A stretch of 10,922 nucleotides of DNA from Coriobacteriaceae bacterium. Its GTDB lineage: Bacteria > Actinomycetota > Coriobacteriia > Coriobacteriales > UBA8131. The DNA is taken from contig JAAYYH010000064.1 of NCBI GenBank assembly GCA_012515495.1, forward strand, positions 1-10,922, written 5' to 3'. Positions 1 to 7,255 of the stretch are shown here, piece by piece. Position 1 is the stretch's first letter; each line of letters begins with the position of its first letter. The notes below the pieces were generated by a model, which had not been told where the DNA came from, made no database searches, and was given only the letters and a program-made list of their open reading frames with translations. The translations under genes were made by a program, and so were the position numbers.

Positions 1-149
1 CGCGCGAGTTGCGCCTGGATGGAGATCACCGCGAGAGAGTCACCGCCTCTGTCAAAGATGTTGTCAGAGAAACTGATATCAGATGTGCCCAGCACACGTT
101 CGATCGTCCGCAGAAAACGACGCTCACTCACGCTCATCAGCTTCTTGGT
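1..149 (-). other. NRPS peptidyl carrier domain PCP2 (cut by window edge)
   Basis: Residues from about 2070 to the edge. NIFDRGGDSLAVISIQ contains GGDS with Ser2107 as the predicted phosphopantetheine site. The A2-PCP2 spacing (Lys2036 to Ser2107, 71 residues) is 18 longer than in module 1, because of a Ser/Asn/Lys-rich hydrophilic stretch after the A10 motif. The C-terminal part of the domain and whatever follows lie outside the window. Confidence 0.9.
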
Positions 150-3100
150 ATTGTTCCTACTTGCGCCATCCTTGCTATCAAAAACCTCGCTTGAACGACT
201 AGTGGATCTGCCAATGCTCTGAGGATCTGGCAGAAGCGCACGATCCACCTTACCGTTAGCCGTCATCGGTAGCGCATCAAGATAGATGAAATAGACAGGG
301 ACCATATACGAAGGCAGATGCGCTGCGAGTGTCTTACGCAGCTGTGCGGTCTCGGGAACAGCCTTGCCGGTGATGTAGGCGATGAGCTGCTTGCTCTCCC
401 CTTCGCCTATCACGACAACGATCGCCTCTTCGACGCCCTCGACTCTGCAAAGCTGCGATTCGATCTCGCCCGGCTCAATGCGTAAACCACGGATCTTTAC
501 CTGATGGTCCACTCGACCAGCGATGAAGATCTCGCCCTTTTCATCGAAGCAGCAGATATCGCCCGACCTGTACATCATCGAACCTGGACGGAATGGATCA
601 GGTAGGAAGCGTGTGCGGGTAAGCTCATCTCGGCCGATGTAACCAGGTGACACACCAACACCGCTGATATATGCCTCGGCGAAAGTACCGAGGGGAACCG
701 GCATAAGCCCCTCGTCGAGGAGGTACACGCGAGTATTGGCGATAGGGTATCCAATGCTCACGTGGTCAGATGAGCTCATATCCTGAAATGACGTATAAAC
801 CGTCACTTCGGTTGGCCCGTAGCCATTCTTGATTCGCGCGTTCGGCATTAGCCGCTTGCAGGCACGAACAAGTGGAAGCGGTGGCTTCTCCCCTGCGAGA
901 ACCACGGTACCAAGACGCTTCGCCGCTTCTTTGAAGGCGGTGTCACGTATCATGATCTGCATACGCGAAGGTGTCGTTTGTAGATAATCGATCCCTTCAC
1001 GCTGTATAAGATCGGCAAGCAGGCGCGGTTGACGAAGCTCGTCATCGTCAGCCAGAACGGTTCGACAACCGTAGGTCAGCGGCAGCAAAGCATCCGCAAC
1101 GAAAATATCAAATGACATCGTAGTCACCGAAACCGCTGTCCACGATGGATCGAAGCCGATACAGGTCGCCATTGCGTCGCGGAGATTCGCAACACCTTTT
1201 AGCGTGATACGGCTGCCCTTTGGTGTTCCCGTAGAACCGCTGGTATAGATTATGTAGGCCAGATCGTCTTCGCATGCCGCAACGCATCTGCTGCGCCTCT
1301 CAGCACGAAGAGCCGCAGCGTCCAGCGAGATACACGAAGTCAGAGCGTTATCAACCAGTACTACCCGAACTCCCCCAAGTATGCTGGCGAGATTCTCTTC
1401 TGCGGCATCGGCAACAGCAAAGCCTCCGCAGGCATCAACGACCTTCGCATCGGTAATCAAAAGACTTGCGCCACTGTCAGAGATCATCAGAGCGATACGC
1501 TCGGTGGGATACGTTGGGTCAACAGGCAGATAGGCCGCCCCCGACTTGATGATACCGAATATCGTTGGGAGTAACGCAGTGCTACGGCTCATCATAACCG
1601 CAACAAGTACACCGGGAGCCGCTCCAGCTTCAGCCAACGCACAGGCTATGCGATCCGCCTGTTGATCGAGCTCAGCGAAACTAAGCCGTCCGTCATAAGC
1701 TACAACAGCCTCGTCTTCCCTGCGTGTATCGGCCAGCTCCTCAATCCATTCCGACAGGGGCTTCATGCAATATGATGTATCGGTATTCGAGAATACACGA
1801 GTGACCAGATCCAGCTCTTCGGGAGGTAGAACGCAACTTTGACTGAGCGGATTGTCGGGGCAAGCGAACAGCGTCTCGACTGTATGGACGAAACGATCGA
1901 GCAGGCGGTGCGCTCGCTTGCTCGAATAGAGACCTCTATCGTACTCAAGGCGGCATTCCAGACCGGTTGACGTTTCGTAGACGAACAAGGTCATGTCCAG
2001 CTTAGAGGTTCCTGTGCTGACGAATTGAGGTGAGACAGCCTGCTCGTCAAGGATAAGTTCGAGGTCATTTTTGCCGAATACCAACATCACGTCGAAGAGT
2101 GGGTTGCGACCCCACTCGCGTTTGATTACCGAATCAGAGACGATTCGATCGAAAGGATAGTCCTGATGGGAAACAGCTTCACCCAGTGAACGATTCACTT
2201 CCCCAAAACAAGAACGGATACTCTGACCGTCAGCGAAATGACACCTGACGGGAAGCGTGTTGATGAAAGCTCCCGCCATATGCTGCAGGACGGTTTGGGT
2301 TCTACCGGAAACAGGGATACCTATCACGATCTCATCCTGCAAAGCCATTCTCGACAACACAAGCCCGAACGCGGTCATCAGAGCAGTGGTGACAGTCGCC
2401 TTCTCGTCTCGGATAAACGAGTTCAGCGTTTCAAGTCTCGCATGGGGAATACTCAGCTCGCAGACCGCACCCTTGCGTTTCCCCGTTCGTGGATGATCTG
2501 TCGGAAGGGCAAGTAACGGTACGCCCCCTGCTAGCTGGTCGCGCCAATACGTCGCTTGACCGTCCATGGCACCAGAGGCAAGGCGGCCCTCCTCCCAGGT
2601 GGCGTAATCCTTGTAGTCGACTGTCAGAGGTGGCAGCGTGTCACCTCGATACAGCGAGGAGAAATCCTCTATCACAATCTCGAAACCAGCCTGATCACAG
2701 ATTGCGTGGTGGAAGTCAAAGAGCAACGCATGACGCTTGGGAGTGCGGATGGATACGAGCCGCATCAGCGGTGCCTCGTGTACGTCGAAAGGTCGTACCT
2801 GCTCTTTTGCGCATGCGGTGATTCGGTTATCCGGACACGTGACTGACTCAAAAGGCAGGGAGGTCACTTTGTGGATCTGTTGCACGACATTCCCGTCGTT
2901 CACAAGAAGCGCTGTACGTAAAACCTCGTGACGTTTTATCAGGGCATGCAGGGCCTCGCGTAGTCGATCCTCATCCAGTGATCCTTCAAACACAAACAAC
3001 GATGGCACATTATAGACAACTGATCCCAAGTCTCCACTGGCCGCTACCAACATGCGTTTCTGCGTGGCTGAAGCAGGATGATACTTTCGCGCTACGACAG

Positions 3101-6100
3101 GTCTGATCAGCTTGCGATACCCAGCCTCGGCACGGTCAATGAGTGCTGCGCAGGCGACAAGGGTTGGATCGCGATAGACATCAGAGAGGTCTATGTCTAC
3201 GTCGAAGACGTCTGCTACTTCGGCAATCATCCGTACAATCGAAAGAGAATCACCGCCAATCTCGAAGAAATGATCGCTGCGACCCACAGCCGATACATTG
3301 AGAATTTTTTCCCACAGCCGAGCAAGGGTTTGCTCTGTGGCCGTTTCTGGCGCAGATACCACAGCCTGCTCTCGCTGAGGTTTTGGCAATCGCCGGACGT
3401 CAAGTTTCTCACTCGCTGTTAGGGGTAGCTCATCGAGTGCCATGAAGTAGGTGGGGACCATGTAAAAAGGCAGCGTCTCAGAAAGCTGCGCTTTCAGCTC
3501 GTAAGCCGGTGGAACATCATCACCTACCACGTAACCGCACAGGCATTTACGACCGTCAGGCTCCTCATGGGCAATCACTGCCGCGGACCTCACGCCGTTT
3601 ATCTGCAACAGTCGGTTCTGGATCTCTCCGAGTTCGACGCGGTATCCGCGGATCTTCACCTGCTGGTCGATCCTGCCGAGGAATTGGATCTCACCGCGTG
3701 GATACCAACGAGCAAGGTCACCCGTCCGATAGAGGCGATCTCCCTCGATGAACGGCGACACCACGAAACGGTCGAAGATCAACCCGTCGCATGCCACGTA
3801 CCCACGACCAACCCCAGCACCGCCGATATATAACTCTCCAGGAACACTTATGGGTACAGGATTCATGTGCGCGTCGAGGATATAGACACGTACACCATTC
3901 ATCGGTCGTCCGATGTTCACGTCCACACAATCCGTGACATCGCAGCTGGTAGCAGCGATAGTCGCCTCTGTCGGCCCGTAGAAGTTCGTGATCTTGGCTG
4001 ACGTTGCCTGTCGGATGCGCTGCAGCAACTCGGGTAAAAGGACATCAGCACCGAGACCGATCTCCCTCAATCCTCGCAAGGTATGGGCACCTGCCTGAGT
4101 CGAGAGGATCATCTCCATGCGACCCGGGGTGACCATCATCAGATCAACGCCCTCGCTGACAATCAGATCAGATAGCTCCTGGGGAAAGTCCGCCTGACGC
4201 TCGTCGGCAACCACGAGCGTACGCGGGGAAAACAACCCAATGGCCGCTTCCATGACATTGATGTCAAACGATATCGGCCCAACACATAGCATCCTGCCGC
4301 CTGTGGTACGACTCCAGACCTTGCGCATGGAAAGCACAAAATGGGCAATACTCGAATGCTCGATGGCCACGCCTTTAGGCTTCCCTGTCGATCCCGACGT
4401 ATAGATGATGTAGGCGAGCTGTCCAAGATCAGGTAACTTCAGCTCCATTCCGGCAGAGGCTGTCGCGGTTCGAATACGACTGCCAAGCGCATCCGATACC
4501 CTAGCGGAAGCCCAATCGATGACCTGTCCCGGATCCATGTTTATCACTGAGACATCGTCTACAGGATTATCGAGCTCCAAGTCCCCGAGCTCTCCTTTGC
4601 CTGTAATCACGAAACGCGCACCCGACTCGGCAAGCATGAAGCGCACACGCTCTTCTGGCAGCGCTTTGTCGATGGGCATAAACGCCGCTTGGGCCTTGAG
4701 GATGCCGAGCATCGCTGCGAAGTAGACATCGCTGCGTGGCAGAGCGAGCGCGACCACGTCGCCAGGCGTGGTGCCCACGTCCATAAGCTTTGCAGCGATC
4801 TCGTTGGCTGCGGCATCTAGCTGCGCGACAGTCCATGTTCTCTTCCGATAAACCAACGCAGCGCTGTGAGGATCATCGGACACGCGGCGGTTCCACAGAC
4901 TCACCAGATCAGTGCGGGGAAACCCGTCGTCGGTATCGTTGAACGCGAAAAGCACCTTATCGCGTTCGTCGGATGAGAGCATATCGAGCTCATGGAGGCG
5001 CTTTTCAGGATGGCTGATCGCATCGGCCACAAGATTACATAAATGCTCGTGGATAAAATCGACTTCCTTGGCGGCGAATAACGGAGTCAGGTAATCGTAA
5101 TCGAGCACAAACTTTCCGTTGTTCTCGCGGTCATTCCAGTGGATGTTGAGCGACGATGCTTGGTGGCCGCTAAAATGCCAGCGACCCTCGTAAGTGAAAA
5201 AGCGTTTGCTCAGTTCGAATGTTCCCACCTGATAAGACAGCGAGATATCAAAAAGCTGTGTGATATCGTCGCGCTTCTCATGCAGCTTCCGCATCAGCAG
5301 ATCGTATGGGTAGCGCTGGTGTTTGAGTACCGAGAACCATTCGTTGGAGATCCCCTCGGCAAATTCGAGGAATGTCTGCTCATTATCAACCGTCACGCGA
5401 ATGGGAACCGTACTGACATACATTCCAAACCGTTCGCTGGATCCCGCAAACGTGCGGTTGGAGACCGGTGCGCTCACTACAAGATCGTCCTTGCCGAGTA
5501 CGCGGTTGAGATAGACAGAGAACGTCGCGAGCAGCAGTGTGAAAACCGAGACACGCTGCTCAGAACAGAAGCGCCGGACGGCCGCGGAAAGGTCAGCCGA
5601 AAGCACATAGGCTTTTCGCTTGGCTTTCGTGCTGAAGTAATCCGTAGTCCGAGGTTTAAGCAGTGTGGCTTCGGGGAAATCGGAGAACCGCTTGAGCCAG
5701 TACGCCTCGTTGTACGCGCAGCGCTTCGACTCCATGTACCTGCGTTCCTCCTCGACGTACTCAAGATACGAGACGGGCGAACGGCGAATCGGCTCCTCTC
5801 CACAAAGCAAACGGTCGTAGTCCTCCATGATCTCGTTAGCCAAGACGATGAACGAGACACCATCAGAAACGATATGGTGCATCTTGACATACAGATAACC
5901 CTCATCAGGAGCGGTCTTAGCCAAGGCGAAATAGTACAAGGGGCTGTCAATCAATGACATGGGAGCCTGCGTCTGGCGGATATCCCATTCGTATAGTCCT
6001 TTTACTCCTACATCGCTGAAGTCAAGTCGGTCGATGTGCACAGGACGATACGGAGTAACATATTGGACGGGCTCACCGTCATGCAGACGGATACGAAGCC

Positions 6101-6356
6101 GCAACGACTCGTTCGCTTCCACAAACAACTGAACAGCTCGATCGAGAAGGTCGAAATCGAGTTTACCGCGGATTTTCAGTGTACCGGCGTTGTTCCACAT
6201 ACTCGTCCCCGGATGGGATTGCTCAACATGCCAGATACGGTACTGCGGATGGGTCAGAGGATACCATTTTGTCGCGCGGGCCTGCTCGAACTCGTTCTCG
6301 CCAACTGCTGCCGCGTCTCCTGTTGCGGCTCTGATCACACTTCCGTGCTCGCTCAT
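1..6356 (-). CDS. Nonribosomal peptide synthetase, C-A-PCP-C-A-PCP..., 3' end outside window
   Basis: Multimodular cytoplasmic NRPS that assembles a peptide on phosphopantetheine arms. The frame is open without interruption from ATG at 6356 to the left edge (2,118 complete codons), so the protein continues beyond the window. Domains by residue: C1 about 30-470 (HHIVSDG, 160-166), A1 about 480-990 (A3 motif 649-662, YRTGDL from 876, Lys984), PCP1 about 1000-1070 (GGDS, Ser1037), C2 about 1088-1520 (HHAICDQ, 1216-1222), A2 about 1531-2042 (A3 from 1701, YRSGD from 1929, Lys2036), PCP2 from about 2070 (GGDS, Ser2107). The start is supported by AGAAGGG 7 nt upstream and an ATGA overlap with the PPTase stop. 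No epimerase, methyltransferase or thioesterase domain lies in the visible part. With a ligase and ACP upstream, and C1 first, an N-acylated peptide product is inferred. The family is certain; the product is unknown. Confidence 0.97.
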   Translation of the reverse strand, partial: MSEHGSVIRAATGDAAAVGENEFEQARATKWYPLTHPQYRIWHVEQSHPGTSMWNNAGTLKIRGKLDFDLLDRAVQLFVEANESLRLRIRLHDGEPVQYVTPYRPVHIDRLDFSDVGVKGLYEWDIRQTQAPMSLIDSPLYYFALAKTAPDEGYLYVKMHHIVSDGVSFIVLANEIMEDYDRLLCGEEPIRRSPVSYLEYVEEERRYMESKRCAYNEAYWLKRFSDFPEATLLKPRTTDYFSTKAKRKAYVLSADLSAAVRRFCSEQRVSVFTLLLATFSVYLNRVLGKDDLVVSAPVSNRTFAGSSERFGMYVSTVPIRVTVDNEQTFLEFAEGISNEWFSVLKHQRYPYDLLMRKLHEKRDDITQLFDISLSYQVGTFELSKRFFTYEGRWHFSGHQASSLNIHWNDRENNGKFVLDYDYLTPLFAAKEVDFIHEHLCNLVADAISHPEKRLHELDMLSSDERDKVLFAFNDTDDGFPRTDLVSLWNRRVSDDPHSAALVYRKRTWTVAQLDAAANEIAAKLMDVGTTPGDVVALALPRSDVYFAAMLGILKAQAAFMPIDKALPEERVRFMLAESGARFVITGKGELGDLELDNPVDDVSVINMDPGQVIDWASARVSDALGSRIRTATASAGMELKLPDLGQLAYIIYTSGSTGKPKGVAIEHSSIAHFVLSMRKVWSRTTGGRMLCVGPISFDINVMEAAIGLFSPRTLVVADERQADFPQELSDLIVSEGVDLMMVTPGRMEMILSTQAGAHTLRGLREIGLGADVLLPELLQRIRQATSAKITNFYGPTEATIAATSCDVTDCVDVNIGRPMNGVRVYILDAHMNPVPISVPGELYIGGAGVGRGYVACDGLIFDRFVVSPFIEGDRLYRTGDLARWYPRGEIQFLGRIDQQVKIRGYRVELGEIQNRLLQINGVRSAAVIAHEEPDGRKCLCGYVVGDDVPPAYELKAQLSETLPFYMVPTYFMALDELPLTASEKLDVRRLPKPQREQAVVSAPETATEQTLARLWEKILNVSAVGRSDHFFEIGGDSLSIVRMIAEVADVFDVDIDLSDVYRDPTLVACAALIDRAEAGYRKLIRPVVARKYHPASATQKRMLVAASGDLGSVVYNVPSLFVFEGSLDEDRLREALHALIKRHEVLRTALLVNDGNVVQQIHKVTSLPFESVTCPDNRITACAKEQVRPFDVHEAPLMRLVSIRTPKRHALLFDFHHAICDQAGFEIVIEDFSSLYRGDTLPPLTVDYKDYATWEEGRLASGAMDGQATYWRDQLAGGVPLLALPTDHPRTGKRKGAVCELSIPHARLETLNSFIRDEKATVTTALMTAFGLVLSRMALQDEIVIGIPVSGRTQTVLQHMAGAFINTLPVRCHFADGQSIRSCFGEVNRSLGEAVSHQDYPFDRIVSDSVIKREWGRNPLFDVMLVFGKNDLELILDEQAVSPQFVSTGTSKLDMTLFVYETSTGLECRLEYDRGLYSSKRAHRLLDRFVHTVETLFACPDNPLSQSCVLPPEELDLVTRVFSNTDTSYCMKPLSEWIEELADTRREDEAVVAYDGRLSFAELDQQADRIACALAEAGAAPGVLVAVMMSRSTALLPTIFGIIKSGAAYLPVDPTYPTERIALMISDSGASLLITDAKVVDACGGFAVADAAEENLASILGGVRVVLVDNALTSCISLDAAALRAERRSRCVAACEDDLAYIIYTSGSTGTPKGSRITLKGVANLRDAMATCIGFDPSWTAVSVTTMSFDIFVADALLPLTYGCRTVLADDDELRQPRLLADLIQREGIDYLQTTPSRMQIMIRDTAFKEAAKRLGTVVLAGEKPPLPLVRACKRLMPNARIKNGYGPTEVTVYTSFQDMSSSDHVSIGYPIANTRVYLLDEGLMPVPLGTFAEAYISGVGVSPGYIGRDELTRTRFLPDPFRPGSMMYRSGDICCFDEKGEIFIAGRVDHQVKIRGLRIEPGEIESQLCRVEGVEEAIVVVIGEGESKQLIAYITGKAVPETAQLRKTLAAHLPSYMVPVYFIYLDALPMTANGKVDRALLPDPQSIGRSTSRSSEVFDSKDGASRNNTKKLMSVSERRFLRTIERVLGTSDISFSDNIFDRGGDSLAVISIQAQLA
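231..1766 (-). other. NRPS adenylation domain A2
   Basis: Residues about 1531-2042. Motifs seen: A3 YIIYTSGSTGTPKG (from 1701), A4 SFDIFVAD (Asp1750), A5 NGYGPTEVT, A7 YRSGD (from 1929), A8 GRVDHQVKIRGLRIE and A10 NGKVDR with Lys2036. The hand-aligned decade is D-I-A-Q-V-A-G-V-Y-K. Small residues at several positions suggest room for a larger side chain, and the Gln suggests a polar contact. This is inference only, and no substrate is assigned. Confidence 0.93.
1797..3095 (-). other. NRPS condensation domain C2 (LCL-like)
   Basis: Residues about 1088-1520. The start motif is ASATQKRM, a divergent form of SxAQxRL. RHEVLRT is present, a signature of LCL domains that accept L-configured donors. 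That agrees with the absence of an epimerase in module 1. The active-site motif is HHAICDQ (1216-1222): both His residues and the Asp are present, but the usual final Gly is Gln. It should form the bond between the module 1 aminoacyl/acyl intermediate and the A2 amino acid. Confidence 0.9.
3147..3359 (-). other. NRPS peptidyl carrier domain PCP1
   Basis: Residues about 1000-1070, with FFEIGGDSLSIVRMI around Ser1037. GGDS is the phosphopantetheine attachment motif of peptidyl carrier proteins, and DHFFEIGGDSL is a canonical match. It is spaced 53 residues after the A1 catalytic Lys984, the normal tight A-PCP spacing. Confidence 0.95.
3387..4919 (-). other. NRPS adenylation domain A1
   Basis: Residues about 480-990. 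Motifs seen: A3 YIIYTSGSTGKPKG (649-662), A4 FDINVME (Asp698, the residue that binds the substrate amino group), A5 FYGPTEAT, A7 YRTGDL (876-881), A8 GRIDQQVKIRGYRVE and A10 with Lys984 in TASEKLDV. By hand alignment to GrsA PheA the pocket reads D-I-M-M-I-L-F-I-A-K. It is mostly hydrophobic and matches no code I remember, so no substrate is assigned. Asp at the first position fits an alpha-amino acid. Confidence 0.93.
4947..6269 (-). other. NRPS condensation domain C1 (probable acyl-accepting starter C domain)
   Basis: Residues about 30-470. It begins with the C1-type motif LTHPQYRIWHVE and carries an intact HHxxxDG active site (HHIVSDG, 160-166; His161 is the catalytic second His). The place where peptidyl-accepting LCL domains show HExLRT reads NESLRLRI here, unlike C2. 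It sits at the N terminus with no loading module before it, directly downstream of ligase and ACP genes. From this I infer that it takes an acyl chain from the ACP and condenses it with the A1 amino acid. A phylogeny of C domains would be needed to call it a true starter type. Confidence 0.85.
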
Positions 6357-7015
6357 AACGCCACCCTTCTTCGCTCGGCTTGTGTGAGCAGCATTTCGAC
6401 TTCTATCTTCTGCGCGCGAAGGACACCTGAACAGCGCTTTGGCAAGCAACCGCATACCGCAGCCGAGTACCCGTGAGGCACGGCGACTGGATGAGTACCG
6501 ATACTTTCTGGCAGCGAGGCATCCCGTAGACCGGCTATACCCACACCTTTCCACTTGAGTATGCTCTCGGTACGTGCCCAGAAATCGTAGAAGGCCACTA
6601 CCTTGTCCGGAGACGTGGTCCATGCCTCGTATTCATCTGGCGACATGATCTTACGGGCGATCAGGTCGACATCTCGACCCCATTGCTGGATGTCGACTCC
6701 CAGAGGATTCTCGTCGATACCGACGAGAACAAACGGTCCCGAGTGGCTGATGTTGAACTCAATGATCTCGCCACTGACACAAAGCATCGGTTTGCCATAT
6801 TTCCCGAAGAAGCGATCGCTCTTACGCACTTTAAGATTTCGGTCCTCAAGCAGCGCCCACGCCAGCAGCACCTCGGATAGCGCCATGCACGTGCGCTGCT
6901 GAGCCACACGACAACGCTTCATGCGAACACTCTTCTCTTCGGGCATAGTATCAAGAGCCGCATGGATGAGGCGACATTCACAGTCGGGCGTTGCCTGCGC
7001 AAGATAGATGTTCAC
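6353..7015 (-). CDS. Sfp-type 4'-phosphopantetheinyl transferase
   Basis: Transfers 4'-phosphopantetheine from CoA to the conserved Ser of carrier proteins. Here the likely targets are the adjacent ACP and the PCP domains of the NRPS. Family motifs (numbering from a TTG at 7024): NISHSG 91-96, GVDIQ with Mg-binding Asp111, and WARTESILKWKG 149-160 with Glu153 and Lys157. Arg replaces the more usual Lys before Glu in WxxKE. With the GTG start chosen here the protein is 220 aa and begins MNIYLAQ, closely matching Bacillus Sfp (MKIYGIY). That GTG has AGGGA 9 nt upstream, whereas the in-frame TTG at 7024 has the same site with no spacer. It starts 12 nt after the ACP stop, and its TGA overlaps the NRPS ATG. 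Family assignment is firm, the start fairly so. Confidence 0.93.
   Translation of the reverse strand: MNIYLAQATPDCECRLIHAALDTMPEEKSVRMKRCRVAQQRTCMALSEVLLAWALLEDRNLKVRKSDRFFGKYGKPMLCVSGEIIEFNISHSGPFVLVGIDENPLGVDIQQWGRDVDLIARKIMSPDEYEAWTTSPDKVVAFYDFWARTESILKWKGVGIAGLRDASLPESIGTHPVAVPHGYSAAVCGCLPKRCSGVLRAQKIEVEMLLTQAERRRVAL
6364..6370 (-). promoter_or_regulatory. Shine-Dalgarno site of the NRPS gene
   Basis: AGAAGGG on the minus strand, 7 nt before the ATG at 6356. It lies inside the last codons of the PPTase gene, so NRPS translation is probably coupled to PPTase translation. It supports 6356 as the NRPS start. Confidence 0.75.
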
Positions 7016-7027
7016 GACCGCCAATCC

Positions 7028-7255
7028 CTACGCCGCAGCCGCTTCCAAATAACACACGATATCATTAACCGTCAAAAACCCGCGGATGTCTTTCTCGGGA
7101 ATATCCATATCGAATTCCATCTCGAATGCGCATACCAATTCTACGAGCTCAAGGGAGTTGATTCCCAGATCGCCGAGAACATCAGTGTCGAGTGTGATCT
7201 CCAGATCGTCGCGCTGGATGTAACCGCCGATTATCGCTTTGACACGATCAAACAT
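7028..7255 (-). CDS. Discrete acyl carrier protein
   Basis: A 75-residue acidic carrier protein that would hold an acyl chain as a thioester. The phosphopantetheine site is Ser34 in DLGINSLELVELVCAFE, followed by helix III and the PEKDI segment typical of ACPs. Asn33 takes the place of the Asp in the common DSL motif, a variation seen in other dedicated ACPs. The ATG overlaps the ligase stop by 8 nt and has GGAGGG 8 nt upstream. Lying between an acyl ligase and an NRPS that begins with a C domain, it is inferred to be the shuttle that delivers the starter acyl group, as DptF does beside DptE in daptomycin synthesis. A role in ordinary fatty acid synthesis is less likely, as no fab gene is nearby. 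Confidence 0.92.
   Translation of the reverse strand: MFDRVKAIIGGYIQRDDLEITLDTDVLGDLGINSLELVELVCAFEMEFDMDIPEKDIRGFLTVNDIVCYLEAAAA

Noticed and set aside
1797..3359. Epimerase domain between module 1 and module 2
   Set aside because: PCP1 is followed within about 50 residues by the C2 start motif, leaving no room for one, and C2 carries RHEVLRT, typical of LCL domains.
5139..5957. A 272-codon open frame on the plus strand
   Set aside because: It lies wholly antisense to NRPS condensation domain C1, shows no recognisable family motif and has no ribosome site. It is a by-product of codon bias on the other strand.
1..6356. Possible frameshift or broken NRPS
   Set aside because: The frame was followed through all core motifs from C1 to PCP2 with a constant phase and no stop. 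The gene is only cut by the window edge.
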